NCBI RefSeq assembly: GCF_014138625.1
Contig: NZ_JACJHY010000016.1
Span: 1-64,000 of the forward strand
Origin: Aminobacter ciceronei
Lineage (GTDB): Bacteria; Pseudomonadota; Alphaproteobacteria; Rhizobiales; Rhizobiaceae
DNA: 64,000 nt
Reading direction: 5' to 3'
Shown here: piece after piece, positions 18,261 through 31,000 of the stretch
How the letters are laid out: every line of letters begins with the position of its first letter
Numbering within the stretch: the first letter of the stretch is position 1
Program-made: the position numbers and the translations under genes
The notes under the pieces: generated by a model
Told to the model about the DNA's origin: nothing
Database searches by the model: none
Seen by the model: only the letters and a program-made list of their open reading frames with translations

Positions 18261-18809
18261 CTACTTGATGGCCTGCAGCTTTTCGATCGCGGCGGTGAAG
18301 CCCGCCAGCGACACCGGGATCGCCACCGCCTTGCGCGTGACCGATTCCATGCCAACGTTCAGATTGGTGCCTGCCTTCATTGCCGTGATCAATTCCGGCG
18401 TCAGCGGTGCCGCGGCATAGGCGCCGTTCTGGTCGCTCGTCTGAATCGCGACGGTCACCTTCTCACCCTGGTCGATCTGGTAGGACGCGCCGGAGGGCAG
18501 GAACAGGCCGTGCGGCAGCGCAAGCAGCATGGCCAGGCCGCCTTTGTCGTTTTCCTTGCGAATAGTGACCGTCAACACGCGTTGACCTGTCTTCGACTCG
18601 GTCAGGTTCTGCGACACCTGGCATTGTAGTTCGTTGATCGTCGCACCGCTGGCGCAGTTGACCGCCCAGGGGTTGGCGTCGGCCGGCTTGGCTTCGACTG
18701 GCTTGGCTTCCTGCGCAAACGCGCTGCCGGCAAACAACAGTCCGATTGCGGCGGCCATCATGTTGATGATGCGACCTGGCTTTGTTGTTCGCGTGAACGT
18801 GGAGCGCAT
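18261..18809 (-). CDS. Invasion-associated locus B (IalB) family protein
   Basis: A 182-aa exported protein. A signal peptide (core MMAAAIGLLFAGSAFA) is followed by an EAKPVEAKPADA linker and an IalB-type domain: NPWAVNCASG, QCQVSQNLTE, VTIRKEND and a LPHGLFLPSGASYQID segment. Two cysteines about 13 residues apart (NCASG / LQCQV) are typical of the family. IalB proteins are periplasmic or outer-membrane-associated; in Bartonella they affect erythrocyte invasion, but in free-living rhizobia the role is unknown. I start at 18809, where AAGG precedes the ATG; the frame runs to 18869. It is divergent from the giant adhesin gene. Confidence 0.85.
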   Translation of the reverse strand: MRSTFTRTTKPGRIINMMAAAIGLLFAGSAFAQEAKPVEAKPADANPWAVNCASGATINELQCQVSQNLTESKTGQRVLTVTIRKENDKGGLAMLLALPHGLFLPSGASYQIDQGEKVTVAIQTSDQNGAYAAAPLTPELITAMKAGTNLNVGMESVTRKAVAIPVSLAGFTAAIEKLQAIK

Positions 18810-18879
18810 ATTGCTTGCCTTTTCTGGGAAATCGACTTGGTGAACTGCGCGAAACTTATGCGCAAACAATCATATTAGG

Positions 18880-18921
18880 TGTTGCTTGACGGCAACATCT
18901 TTGTTTTTTGTGTGTGTACAC
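18880..18921. promoter_or_regulatory. Inverted repeats in the ialB-like/adhesin divergent promoter region
   Basis: TGTTGC-N6-GCAACA at 18880-18897 and a GTGTACAC palindrome at 18914-18921 sit in the AT-rich 200-bp gap between two divergent surface-protein genes. They could be operators coordinating both; no regulator can be named. Confidence 0.3.
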
Positions 18922-19010
18922 GCGTTGGTAGCAAAGACTCCTCTTGCAAGTGCCGGGCATTGGCAGATCAATCGCAGCAACCAAGAACGCCCCCCTTGGA
19001 TGGATGATCT

Positions 19011-22000
19011 ATGCATTCGCGTTTGTTCCTGCCCGGAAACGCAAGACAAGCAGTGTCTAATGTACCGCCCGCGACCGCGACGCAAGTTTCGGTCGAGTAT
19101 AGGCTGTCGCGCAGCGCTCGGGGCTTGTTGCGGACGTCCGCCCTATCAACGATCGCGTTGGCCTTGTCGGGCATGGCGGCCTTTGCCGAGGAAGGCGGGC
19201 TGTGGCAGCCGCAAGTGCGCGCCATCATCGGCGCCAACAATGACGGCGCCACCGCGGCGCTCGAAGGTTTCGTTCCGCTCAAGCAGACGGCCGAATCGGT
19301 CCTGTTCCTCGATGTCAGGGCCAAGCACGACTTCGAGGACGGTTTTGGCCAGGACTTCGGCATCGGCATCCGCCGGATCGTCAATCCGGACCTGATGCTT
19401 GGCGGCTATGCCTACATCAACACCCAGCGACAGGACGGACACCAGTTCACCGGCGCCACGCTGGGTCTCGAAGCGATCACGACCAATTTCGACGCGCATG
19501 TGAACGTCTTCCTGCCGATCAGCGGAGACCGGGCAGAACAATCGACCAGATCCAGTCTGTCGATGGTCGGCAACCAACTGCTCGAGCAGATATCGGTCAT
19601 CGACCGGCGCAATTATGCCGCATGGGGCATCGAGGGTGAGATCGGCGCGCAGGTGCCGGTCGAGCTGCCCGAGAACCATGCGCTTCGGCTCTCCATCGGC
19701 GCCTACCATTTCGGCGACCCCGACGGCGACGACGACGGCATCACCGGCGGCAAGGCCGGCTTCGAATATCAGATCGGCGACGTCTTCGGCAGCGGCGCGT
19801 CCCTCGCCTTCGCCGGCGAGGTGCGCAACGACAATCGCGACGATACGCAGTTCGCCGGCAGCGTCAGGCTGACGATCCCGTTCAATCCGGGGGGCGAGGC
19901 CCAGGGTGACGCCGAGGGACCGGAGCCGGTCCATGCGGTCGGCGAAGGCTTGCGCAAGCGGGTCAACGAGCGCGTCCGCGGTGACATCGGTGTCCGTATC
20001 GAGGGTGGCGAAAAGCTCGTCGGCTCGTCGACGCGGGTGGCGATAAACGCCGCCACGGGCACGGCGTTCGGCAAATTCTTCTTCGCCGACGGCGCCAACA
20101 CGCTCGGCCTCGGTACGTTAGGCGATCCTACGACCCTGGATGATGCCGTCACTGATGCGGGCGCCAACGGTTTTGTCGTCGTGCTTGGCGGCAGCGGCAA
20201 CCTGCTGACGGCGGGCGTGACACTGGCCAACGGCCAGACGGTCATCGGCGGTGGTGAGAGCGTCACCGCCCAGCTGTTCGGCGGCGGCACCGGTTCCTAC
20301 AATCTCGGCGGCAGCAACGGCACTATCGCCGGCACAAACGCCGGCAACAACGTCATTACGCTCGGCAACGGCAACACGCTCCGGGGCATCACCATCACAG
20401 GCGGTGCCGACGGCATCTTCGGCAACAACGTCAACGGCGCCACCCTGACCAGCGTGACCGTGAGCGGCGCCGGCGGCCATGGCGCCAACTTCACCGGCAC
20501 GTCGACCGGCATCAAGGGTTCCAACTTCACCTCGACCGGCAATGGCCTCGATGGCCTGCACATCGTAGGCAACGGCACCTACAATTTCACCGGCACCACG
20601 CTGCTGCAGGACAATGGCGACGATGGCCTGGATATATCAGGCCAGGGCACCTACAGCTTCGCCATCCTGAATGCGCAGGACAATGCGGACGCCGGCATCT
20701 ACGTCGCCGGCACCTCCGTTGCGGGCAGCTTCACAACCACAGGCGGCACCGTTTCGGGCAATGGCGGCATCGCCGTCTTCATCGACCCGATCACGGCCCA
20801 TGTGACCCTGAATTCGATCAGCCATACCGGCGGCACGTCGGGCGTGGTGCTCGACAACCTCGCCGGCAGCTTCACCGTCACCGGCCAGACGACGATCTCG
20901 AACACGTCTGGCCCGGCGATCGACATCGTCAATTCGCCGGCGTCGATCCGTTTCGGCGACATCAGCATCACCAATCCGGGCGGCGACGGCATCTCCTTTG
21001 CCGGCGTCAATGCCACTGTCGTTGCCGGCAACATCGTCATTTCGGGTCTGGGCCTCGGCACCGGTCTCGATCTCTCCGGCAGCAAGACGAATTTCACCGC
21101 CCAGTCGGTCGACATCACAGGTACCGGCGCCGGATCGATCGGCATCGATCTGGCCCAGACCGTCGGCGGCTCGACGATCGTCATCACCAATGGCGGCGTC
21201 ATTGCCAATGTCGGCACCGGCGTCCGCCTCGGCATCTCCGGCTCGCTGGTCAATTCTGCAAATGCCCAGTTCACATTCGGCGGCGGCTCGATCTCGGGCG
21301 TCACTGCGTCGCTCGACGCGCGCGGCCTCAACCAGACGCTCGGTAGCTATGCCTTTGGATCGACGACCTTCGTCGGGCCGCAGCTCTTCGACGCCCAGAA
21401 TCTGATCTTCGTCGGCGCCTCGGCCACCGGTTCGGGCACAGGCTCGTCGCTGCTGGACCTGGCCTCGATCGCCACCGCCGATGCCAACACCGACGGCACG
21501 GCGATCTTCGTGCTGGTCAATCGTGGCACGGACATCAACGACGCCGACGGCTTCTCGCTCAGTGCCGGCCAGACGCTTGCTTCCTTCGGCAACGGACGAC
21601 AGTTCTCGCTCGGCGGCGTGCCGATCAACGTGACCGGCGCCAACGTCCAGCACAGCACCACCATATCGGACGCCGGCGGCGCCGCGACGCTAACAAACAC
21701 CGGTGGCGGCGACACGGTCACATTGGCCAACAACACGTCGCTGCTCGACTTCAACTTGTCCAATGCAGGCGGCGGCAACGGCATCTATGGCAACAACGTC
21801 ACCAACGTCGCACTGACGGGGCTGACGATTTCGGGTGCCGACCTCAATGGTGTACTGCTCGCGGGTGCCAGCAGTGTCACGGGTTCCAACCTGACGTCGT
21901 CGGGCAATGGCGGTGCCGGTCTCTCGCTCCAGGGTGGTGGCACCTACGCCTTTACCGGCACGACCACGCTTACCGGCAATACGGGTAGTGGATTGCTGAT

Positions 22001-25000
22001 CGGCAGTGGCTCCGGCAGCTACAGTTTCGACACGCTCAACGCGACGGGCAACGGCTCCAGCGGCGTCGTTGCCACCGGCTCGTCGGCGGGTCTGCTGACG
22101 ATCGACGGCGGAACCATCTCCGGCAACGCATCTTCCGGTTTCGACGCCACAGGCCTCGGCCTCGATGTCACGCTGAGCAGCCTGAGCCAGACCGGTGGCG
22201 CGACCGGCATCAACCTCAACGGCGTTTCCGGAAGCTTCGCCGTTTCCGGCACGACGACGATTTCCAACACCACCAGCCACGGTATCTCGATCGTCAGCAG
22301 CTCGGCGATGGTCGGCTTCGCGGGCGCAGTCACGATCAGCAATGCCGGCGGAAGCGGCATCCTGCTCGACGGCAACTCGGGCGCAGTCAGCTTCGCCGAC
22401 GTGGCGATCAGCCAGCCAAGCGCCAATGGCATCGACGTCCAGGGCGTCAACGGAACGATCAGTTTCCAGAACATCGACGTTACCGGCGTCTCGGCTACCG
22501 GAACAGGGCTCGACCTGTCGGGCAGCAGCTCGACCTTCACGGCAACGACGCTCGATATTGCCGGAACCGGCGGCACCTCGACGGGTATCGACCTCTCCGG
22601 CACCTCGGGCGGCACCGTCACTATCGGCAGCGGCGTTATTTCGGGCGTCGGCACCGGTGTCCAGATGGGCCCCAATGGGGCGATCGGCGCGACTGCGAAC
22701 ATCACTTTCTCGTTTGGCGGCGGCTCGATCACCGGCTCTGTCGCCTCGCTCGATATGCGCGGGCTTCTAGCCGGCAGTGGCACCTATGCCTTCGGCACGA
22801 CCGCTCTGGTCGGTCCGCAACTGTTCGACACGGCCAATCTGATTTTCGTCGGATCGTCCAACACCGGTTCGGGCACCGGTTCGAGCGTCAACGACCTCAT
22901 CAACGCCGCCGCCGCCGACGACCTGACTACTGACGCCAACACGATCTTTGTCTTCGTCAAGTCTTCGGCACTCGATCTCATCAACACCGACGCCGATGGC
23001 TTCACGCTTGCCAACGGCCAGTCGGTGGTGTCCTTCGCCAATGGCGCGACGGTCGACCTGGGAGCGCCGCCTGCCAACGTCACCGGCGCCAATGTCGTCA
23101 CCGGCGCGACCCAGGTGGATCCCTTCGGCCATGGTGGCGCGGTTCTCAACAACGCTGCCGGCAGCGCCATCAACCTCGCCAATGGCAACCTCGTCCAGAA
23201 CCTCACCGTCAGCAATGGCGGCTCGGGTGCTGCCATCGACGGGACGAGCATCTCGGGCCTCAATGTTGCCGGCGTCACGATCGCCAGCGCTGTTACCGGA
23301 CTCGACCTGACGGGTGCTGCTGGCGCGATCGGCGTGCAGAATCTTGCCATCCAGTCTGCCCAGACCGGCATCCTGCTGGCCAACACGGCTGCCACCGTTA
23401 CCTTCACCGGCGCCAATACGATCGGCAGCGTCAGTGGCACCGCGCTGTCGTTCAACAATTACAGCGGCACGGCGACCTTCGCCAATCTCGACATTTCGGG
23501 CGCATTCACCGGTATCAGCATCGCCGGCGGCTCCACCGGCACGATGAGCTTCGACGCGGCGAGCTCGATTGCCAACAGTGCGGGCATGGCGTTCAACATA
23601 GATAGCTCGACGCCCGACCTGACCTATGACGGCACCATCAACCACAGCAGCGCGGCAAGCGCTGTGCGCGTCAGCTCCATGACCGGAGGCAGCGCGACAT
23701 TCGGAGGTGCAATCACCGCCAGTACCGGCGTGGCCAATGCCATCGACCTCACCAGCAATGCCGGCGGCACGATCAATTTCACTGGTGCCCTCAGCCTGAC
23801 CACGGATGGCGGCTTCGGTTTCAGGGCCATCGATGGCGGCACGGTGTCGGTGACGGCGGCCGGCAACACCATCAGCACCGGCGCCGGCGTGACGGAACGC
23901 GGCATCCAGCTCGGCGGCACCGGCCTGACGATTGGCACTGGCGGAATCAGTTTCGCCAGCGTGACCGTCGACGGCTCCGGTGGCACAGTGCCGACCGGCA
24001 TCCTCATCGAGAACACCAGCGGCGGCAACGTCACCTTCGGTACCGTCAACATCAGCCGTGCCATGGGCGACGCCATCCGGCTGACAAATGTTCAGAGCGG
24101 CACCTATACCTTTGGTGGTACGACCACCATCGCAATGGTTGGCGGAACGGGTCCGGGCTTCGCCGTCCAGGGCAGTGCCGCCACCATCAACGTCAACAAC
24201 CTGGTCACGTCCAATGTCGCCGGCGCCGACGTCAGCCTGACCAACAACACCGGTACGATCTCGATCGGCGGTACCATCACCAATGGCGGCTCCGGCGACG
24301 ACGTCGTCGTTTCGGGCGGCAGCGCTGCGATCACCATCGGAGCCTCGATCTCGAGCTCGGCCGTCCTGGGGGGCAATGCCGTCAAGATCGACGGCATCAC
24401 AGGCGGCTCGGTTGCGTTCACCGGTCCTGTCACCTCGACCAGCTTCGGCAACCTGTTGACCATCGGCGCGACGACTGCGCCGACCGGCGGCACGATCAGC
24501 TTCACCGGCTCGGCGCTGACCGCGAGCGGCGGCGGAACGGTGACGATGGCCGGGCTCGGCACCGGTGCGACCTTCAACGCCAGCGCGCCGCTGTCGATTT
24601 CCAACACAACCGGGACCGGCTTGCTGGTGACCAATGTCGCCGGCAGCGCCACTTTCGATTCCGTCACGGTCAGTGACGCCGCGACCGGCATCGGTCTCGG
24701 CAACAACACCGGCACCGTTGCATTCGGCGCTACCAGTGTGACCAACGTAGGGCTGGGCCAGACCGGTGTCAGCGTGTCCGGGACCAATGCGGGTACGGTG
24801 TCCTTCGCCAGCCTCGGCATCGCCATGTCCGGCAATGGTGCTACCGGCATCAGCTTCGCCAATGCGGTGATGAACGGGAACTTCACCGCCACTGACTTCG
24901 ACCTGAGCAGCGACAGTTCGCTCGGCACGACGGCAGTGGATTTGTCCAACACCACCGGCACGGGTACCATCCAGCTCGGCGACGCGGGCGCGCCCGGCAA

Positions 25001-28000
25001 CACGACCGCTGCCACCATCGGCGGCAGCGGGAACGGACCGGCGATCGGCTTTCAATTCACCAGCACGACGGCCGTCAACTTCATTTATGGCGATGGCGAG
25101 GGGTCAGTCGACAAGCTGTCGACGGTGAAGGCCGTCGACATCATGGCCTCGACTGGCGCCTTCCCCGTCGCCGGAACTTACAATTTCAAGGACGTCGACG
25201 GCGCCAATGGCGGTTTCGTCGGCGATATCTCGGAGGCGCAAGGGCCGACGGTCTATTACGTCGACCAGAACGGCACCGGCAACGGCACGGCAGCAAATCC
25301 GGGATCTATCGAGGGCGCGGAAGCCTCGGGCGCCGACGTCATCGTCTTCATCGACACGTCGGTAAACGGCACCAGCGACTTCATCGACATGATGCTGGCG
25401 CAGCAGGTCGGTGCCGGCAACAACACCTTCAACCTGGCCGATGGCCAGGTGGTGATCGGACTTAAGGCAGGCGAATCCATCGACACGGCGCCGCTCGGCG
25501 CCGTCGGCGGTGGCCTTGGCAATGCCTTCAGCTTCAGCGGCATCAGCTCGTCGACGATCATCGATGCACCCAGCGGCATCGACACCGTGCTTCCGACGTT
25601 GACCACCGCCAACGGCAACACGATCAGCTTCACCGGCACGGCGAGCATCGACAACGTCATTATCGCCAACACCGGTGCCTCAGGCATCGGCATCCAGGGC
25701 AGCGACATCACCAAGTTGATGCTCAGCCGCGCCATGATCGCTGGTGGCGGTGGTGGCGCGCTGTCGCTGACCGACGGTGTTGCCAATGGCGAGATCGCGC
25801 TGTCGGACCTGATCCTGTCGGCGACCGGCGGCAACATCGGCGTCGTCGATGGTGCGGTGGGGGCGGGAGTCCTGAAGGTCAGTGCCTTCTCCGACGTCAC
25901 GCTGCTGGGCAACAATGGCGAAGTCGGCGGCTTCATTCTTGGGGGCGTGGTCTTTGACGCCAACGCGGCGACCGCCGGCATCGACCAGGTCGATGGCGGT
26001 GCCTTCGTCGCCGGCACCGCGGCCAACCGTGTTGGCGGCTTTGGTCTTTTGCTGGACGATACGATCTCCGGCAATCTGAAGTTCGACACGACGAACATTG
26101 CCGTCCAGCAGGCAACGAACGTGCTCTTTGGCGGCAATGTCGCACTCGGCATCTACGCCAACGCTCTCGACGGTTCCGGAAGCACGCTTGATTTCGGCAC
26201 GGCGACGGTCGACATCGCGGGCGGCGGAACGGCCGGCAGCTTCTTCAACGGCGCGTATCTGCTGGTCAACAGCACCAACAAGATTGGCTTCTCCGGCGCC
26301 ACCAGCTTCACCGGCACGAACGGTGTCGGCGGCATCTCCGCCAACAGCGCGGCAGCCACTGGCGGCGAGCTGTTCTTCGCCAGCGCCAGCAACGCGTTCA
26401 ATGTCAATGGTCCGGCACTGGACGTCTCGAATGTTGCGCTCACCAATGGTGCTGCGGGCCCGGCACAGTTCGGTTCTATCAATGTGACCGGCGGCCAGAA
26501 CGGCATCAAGCTGCTTAACCTGATCGCCTCGCCGACGGTCCAGTTCAACGGCCCGGTCACCATCGCCAATACCACGGTCAACGCAATCCAGCTCGACAAC
26601 GTCACCAACGGCGTTTCGGTGACCTTCGCCGGGACCGTCGGGATCACCAATGCCGGCCAGGGCGGCGTCAAGTGGCAGCGCTCCGCCGGCAGTACCGATA
26701 CGCTGACTTTCGCCGGTGGTCTCGACATCCAGAACAATGCTGGGGTCGGCTTCAATGCCACCTACGGCAATGTCGTGCTGTCGGGTGCTGCGACCAGAAA
26801 CATCGCCACGACGAATGGGCGTGCGCTGGTCATCAACGGCGCCAATTTCAGCAACGGTGCTGCCGGCGCGGCCGAGTTCAACAATGTCAGCGCCAACGGC
26901 TATCTCAGCGGTGGCGGCATTGACATCAATGCCGGCTCCGGCGCCGTCCGCTTCGGCGGGACGGTGACCCTGTCACCGGATGCCGCCACGGTCGGAACCG
27001 CCTACGGCATCAGCATCGGTGGCGGCACGACGGGCACCTACACCTTCGCCGGTTCGACCACCATCACAGGCGGGGCCGACGACAATGGCGTCTACATCAG
27101 GAACACCGGCGCCGGGCTGACCGTCGACTTTACCGGGCCGCTGAACGTCACCACCGGCATGAATGCCGTCGACCTCAACGACACGACAGGCAATCTGGCG
27201 GTCTCGATCCAGCACGCATCGAGCAGCCTGACCTCCACGAACGCGGCTGGGACGGCATTCCTGGCCGTTGGCGGCAGCGGAACGATCAGCAGCGCCGCAT
27301 CGATCTCGAGCGTCGGTCTCGGTGCGTCGATCACCGGTCGTTCGGGTGGAACCGTCACCATCTCAGGCAACATCACCCAGGCGCTGCGCGGCGTCGAGGT
27401 CAATGGCGGCAGCGGCGGCAGCGGCGGCAGCGTCGTCTTCTCCGGCACGCAGAAGACCCTCAACACTGGCACCTTCAACGCCGTGCGTGTGTTCTCGCCG
27501 ACGGCGGTCAGCTTCATCAATGGCGGCCTCGACATCGACACCACGACGGGCACCGGCATCAGTGTCAACGGCACCGGCGGCACCGCGAGCGTCGCCGTCT
27601 CCGGCGCGGGCAACACGATCAACACCGGATCCGGCACGGGTGTCACCGTCACCGGCGGCGTCGGTGCAGTCGCTGTCGACATCAATTCGGCGATCGCCTC
27701 GACGAGCGGTCTGGCGGCCAATGTCCAGGGCGTCACGTCGGGCACGGTTACGCTGTCGGGCGATCTGAACGCGGCCGGTATCGCCGCGAACAGCAACAGC
27801 GGCGGCACCATCGACTTCTCGGGCGCGACGAAGATCCTGACCTCTGGCATCGCGAACGCCGTCAACCTGACCAACAATGCCGGCGCGACGATCAATTTCA
27901 GCAATGGCGGGCTGGCGATCAGTGCCACCAGCGGCAGCGGCTTCAGCGCCAGCGGCGGCGGCACCATCAGTGTCGGCACCGGCGTCAACGCAAACACGAT

Positions 28001-31000
28001 CACCACGACGACTGGCACGGCTCTGAGCCTCGACGGCGCCACCGTCGGCGCGGCAGGCCTGAATTTTGCGACGGTTTCAGCGAACGGCGCGGCCACGGGC
28101 ATTGTGCTGAACAATGTAAGTTCGAGCGGCGGTGGCGCCATCGCGCTGGGCACCGTCAACCTCCAGGGCATCACCGTCCGTGGTGTCGACATCTCCGGCA
28201 CGCTGGGGACTGCGGTCTCCTTCAACGACCTGGACATCGGCCTGAACGGCTCGGCGGTTGCCTTCGACCTCAATGGCGCCACCATCAACGCCGCTGTCAC
28301 GGCCAACGACTTCGACGTGACCAATTCGGGCGCGGCGGGCACCTCGATCGGCGTCGACCTGCGCGGTGCCATAGGCGGCCAGACCGTGCGGCTCGGCGAT
28401 GCCGTCGTCGGCGGCAACAGCTCGAGCATTGCAGGCGTCAATACCGGTATCTACCTCAACAGCTCGACCAACCTTGCCTTCACCTATGGCGACGGCGAGT
28501 CTGCCACCGACAAGCTGTCGACGATCGGCGCCAATGTGGCGATCGACGCCAGCAGCGCGCCGGTCGCCGGCAGCTACGACTTCCAGGACGTCGACTTCCA
28601 GGCGAGCCCTGGCCTCGGCTTCGGCATCGGCAAGGTCTATTTCGTGGATTCGGACGGCGCCATCGGCGGCGGCAACGGGTCGGGCATCGACGGCGCCAAC
28701 CCGATGACGCTGGCAGAGGCCGAGGCGGTCGCGGGCGTTAACGACATCATCGTCCTGATCAACAACGGTAGCGTCATCACGGCTGCCGGCACCAACGCCG
28801 ACAACACGCTCAATCTTGCTGCCGGCACGCAGGTGCGCGGCTTCGGCAATGGTGCGATCAACCTGGCGATGACGGTGCCGAGCACGATCCAGCTCGCCAG
28901 CAACACAATCTCCATCGCCGCCGTCGGTAGCGGTGCGGCGACGCTTACCAGCAGCGCCGGCAGCAACGTCATCACGCTGGGCGCCAGCGGCAACATCATC
29001 GACGGCTTCATCCTCGACGGCAGCCCGGCGGGTGCGGCGCGCGGTATCAAGGACAATGGCGGCGGCGCTTCCGGCACCGCGGTGACCAACATGACGATCA
29101 GGAACTTCCTGACCGCTGGTATCGAGATCACGCCTTCGTCCAGCACGACGATCAACAACGTCGTGTTCTCGGACAACGGGTCCGACGCGATCCTCAACGC
29201 CTCGAACACCACCATCACCAATGTGACAAGTAGCGGCGCGACAGGCATCGCGCTCGACATCCGCAACGCCAGCGGCACGACGACGCTCGGCAACATCTCG
29301 ATCACCGGCGCTGGTACCGGCGGCATCTCCTTCGGCGGCGTCTCCGGCCCGGCCGGCACGATCACCGCCACCAACGTCGACATCGGCGGCGCCAACGCCC
29401 TTGCCATAACCGGCGGCAATGCCGCGATCAGCTTCGATGCGGCAAGCTCCATCGCCAACAGCTCGGGCACGGCGGTGACGATCGCCAACCGCACCGGCGG
29501 CAGCTTCAGCTTCGCTGGCTCGGTCGTGGCAAATGGCGCGGCGAGCGGCATCAGCGTCTCGGGCGCCACGGCGGCAAGCGCGGTGAGCTTCACCGGAACC
29601 GTCGACCTCGGCACCACGACCGCCATGACCGGCACTGCCGTTGCCATCAACAACAATGGCCAGGCCTCCACGGTGACCTTCGCCAACCTCGACGTCGTCT
29701 CCAGCGGCACGACCGGCTTCTCGGTCAGCAATGGCGGCACGGTCAACGTCACCACCGGCACGATCGCCGCCACCTCGGCGCAGGCCGTGTCGCTCAGCGG
29801 CGTCGCCGCCACCGCCACCTTCACCACGGTCACCTCGACCGGCGGCACCAACAATGTCGGCCTGACCAACGTCACCGGCACGGTCAATCTGGGCACGGGC
29901 ACGCTGTCCGGAGCTGGGGGAGTGGCGTTCCTCGTCGGCGGCGGATCTGCCAATGTCGACTATGCCGGCACCATCGCCAAGACGACGGCCGGCAATGTCG
30001 TCAGCATCGCCGGCCGCACCGGCGGCACGCTGACCCTGTCCGGCAGCCTCAGCGCGACGGGCGGTGTGGCCAATGGCATCTCGGTCAGCGGCAACAGCGG
30101 TGGCATGATCAACTTCTCGGGTTCGACCAAGACCCTGACGACGGGCGCAAACACGGCAGTCAGCCTCGCCAGCAACACCGGCACGACCATCAATTTCACC
30201 GGTGGCGGATTGGCCATCTCCACGACGTCAGGCGCCGGTTTCAGTGCCACGGGCGGCGGCACGTTCAGCGTCCAGGGCTCGAATAACACGATCGCTTCGA
30301 CGACCGGCACGGCGCTCACCGTCACCAGCACGACCATCGGCGCAAATGACCTGACCTTCCGCAGCATTTCGTCCAACGGTGCCGCCAACGGCATCGTGCT
30401 CAACACCACGGGTGCTCTTGGCGGCCTGACGGTGACCGGCGACGGCGGCGGCAGCAACAACGGCTCAGGCGGTATCATCCAGAATTCGAGCGGAGACGGC
30501 ATCAGCCTGAACAACACCGCGCAGGTGCGGCTCGCCCGGATGAACATCACCAACAACCTTGGCAGCGGCATCGGTGGTTCCACGATCAACGGGCTGCTGA
30601 TCGAGCGGTTCAACATCAGCGGCAACGGCAATGACGCTGGGACCGACGAATCCGGCATCAATGTTTACGAGCTGACCGGCACCCCATTTGGTGGCACGAA
30701 CGACACCGGAATCATCGACTCGGTGATCAGCAACAACCACGAGTTCGAAATCCAGATAACGAACACGGCCGGCACGCTCAGCGATTTCCGTCTGACCAAC
30801 AACACCATCAGCAGCAACGGCCCGGTCGGCGGAGCCCATGGCAATCTCGTCAACTTCCTGGGCCTGGGCACGGCCAACATGACGCTGAATGCGAGTGGCG
30901 GCAGCTACACCGGCGCCGCGCCGGACACGGCGACGGGTCTGCATATCGACCATTCGGGCACCGGTGGGTTGATGACGGCCAACGTCAATGGCGGCACGTT

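Noticed and set aside
22767-25055. Long minus-strand frames (up to 762 codons) inside the giant adhesin gene
   Set aside because: Antisense shadows of repetitive Gly/Thr/Asn codons; no domain or ribosome-binding site.
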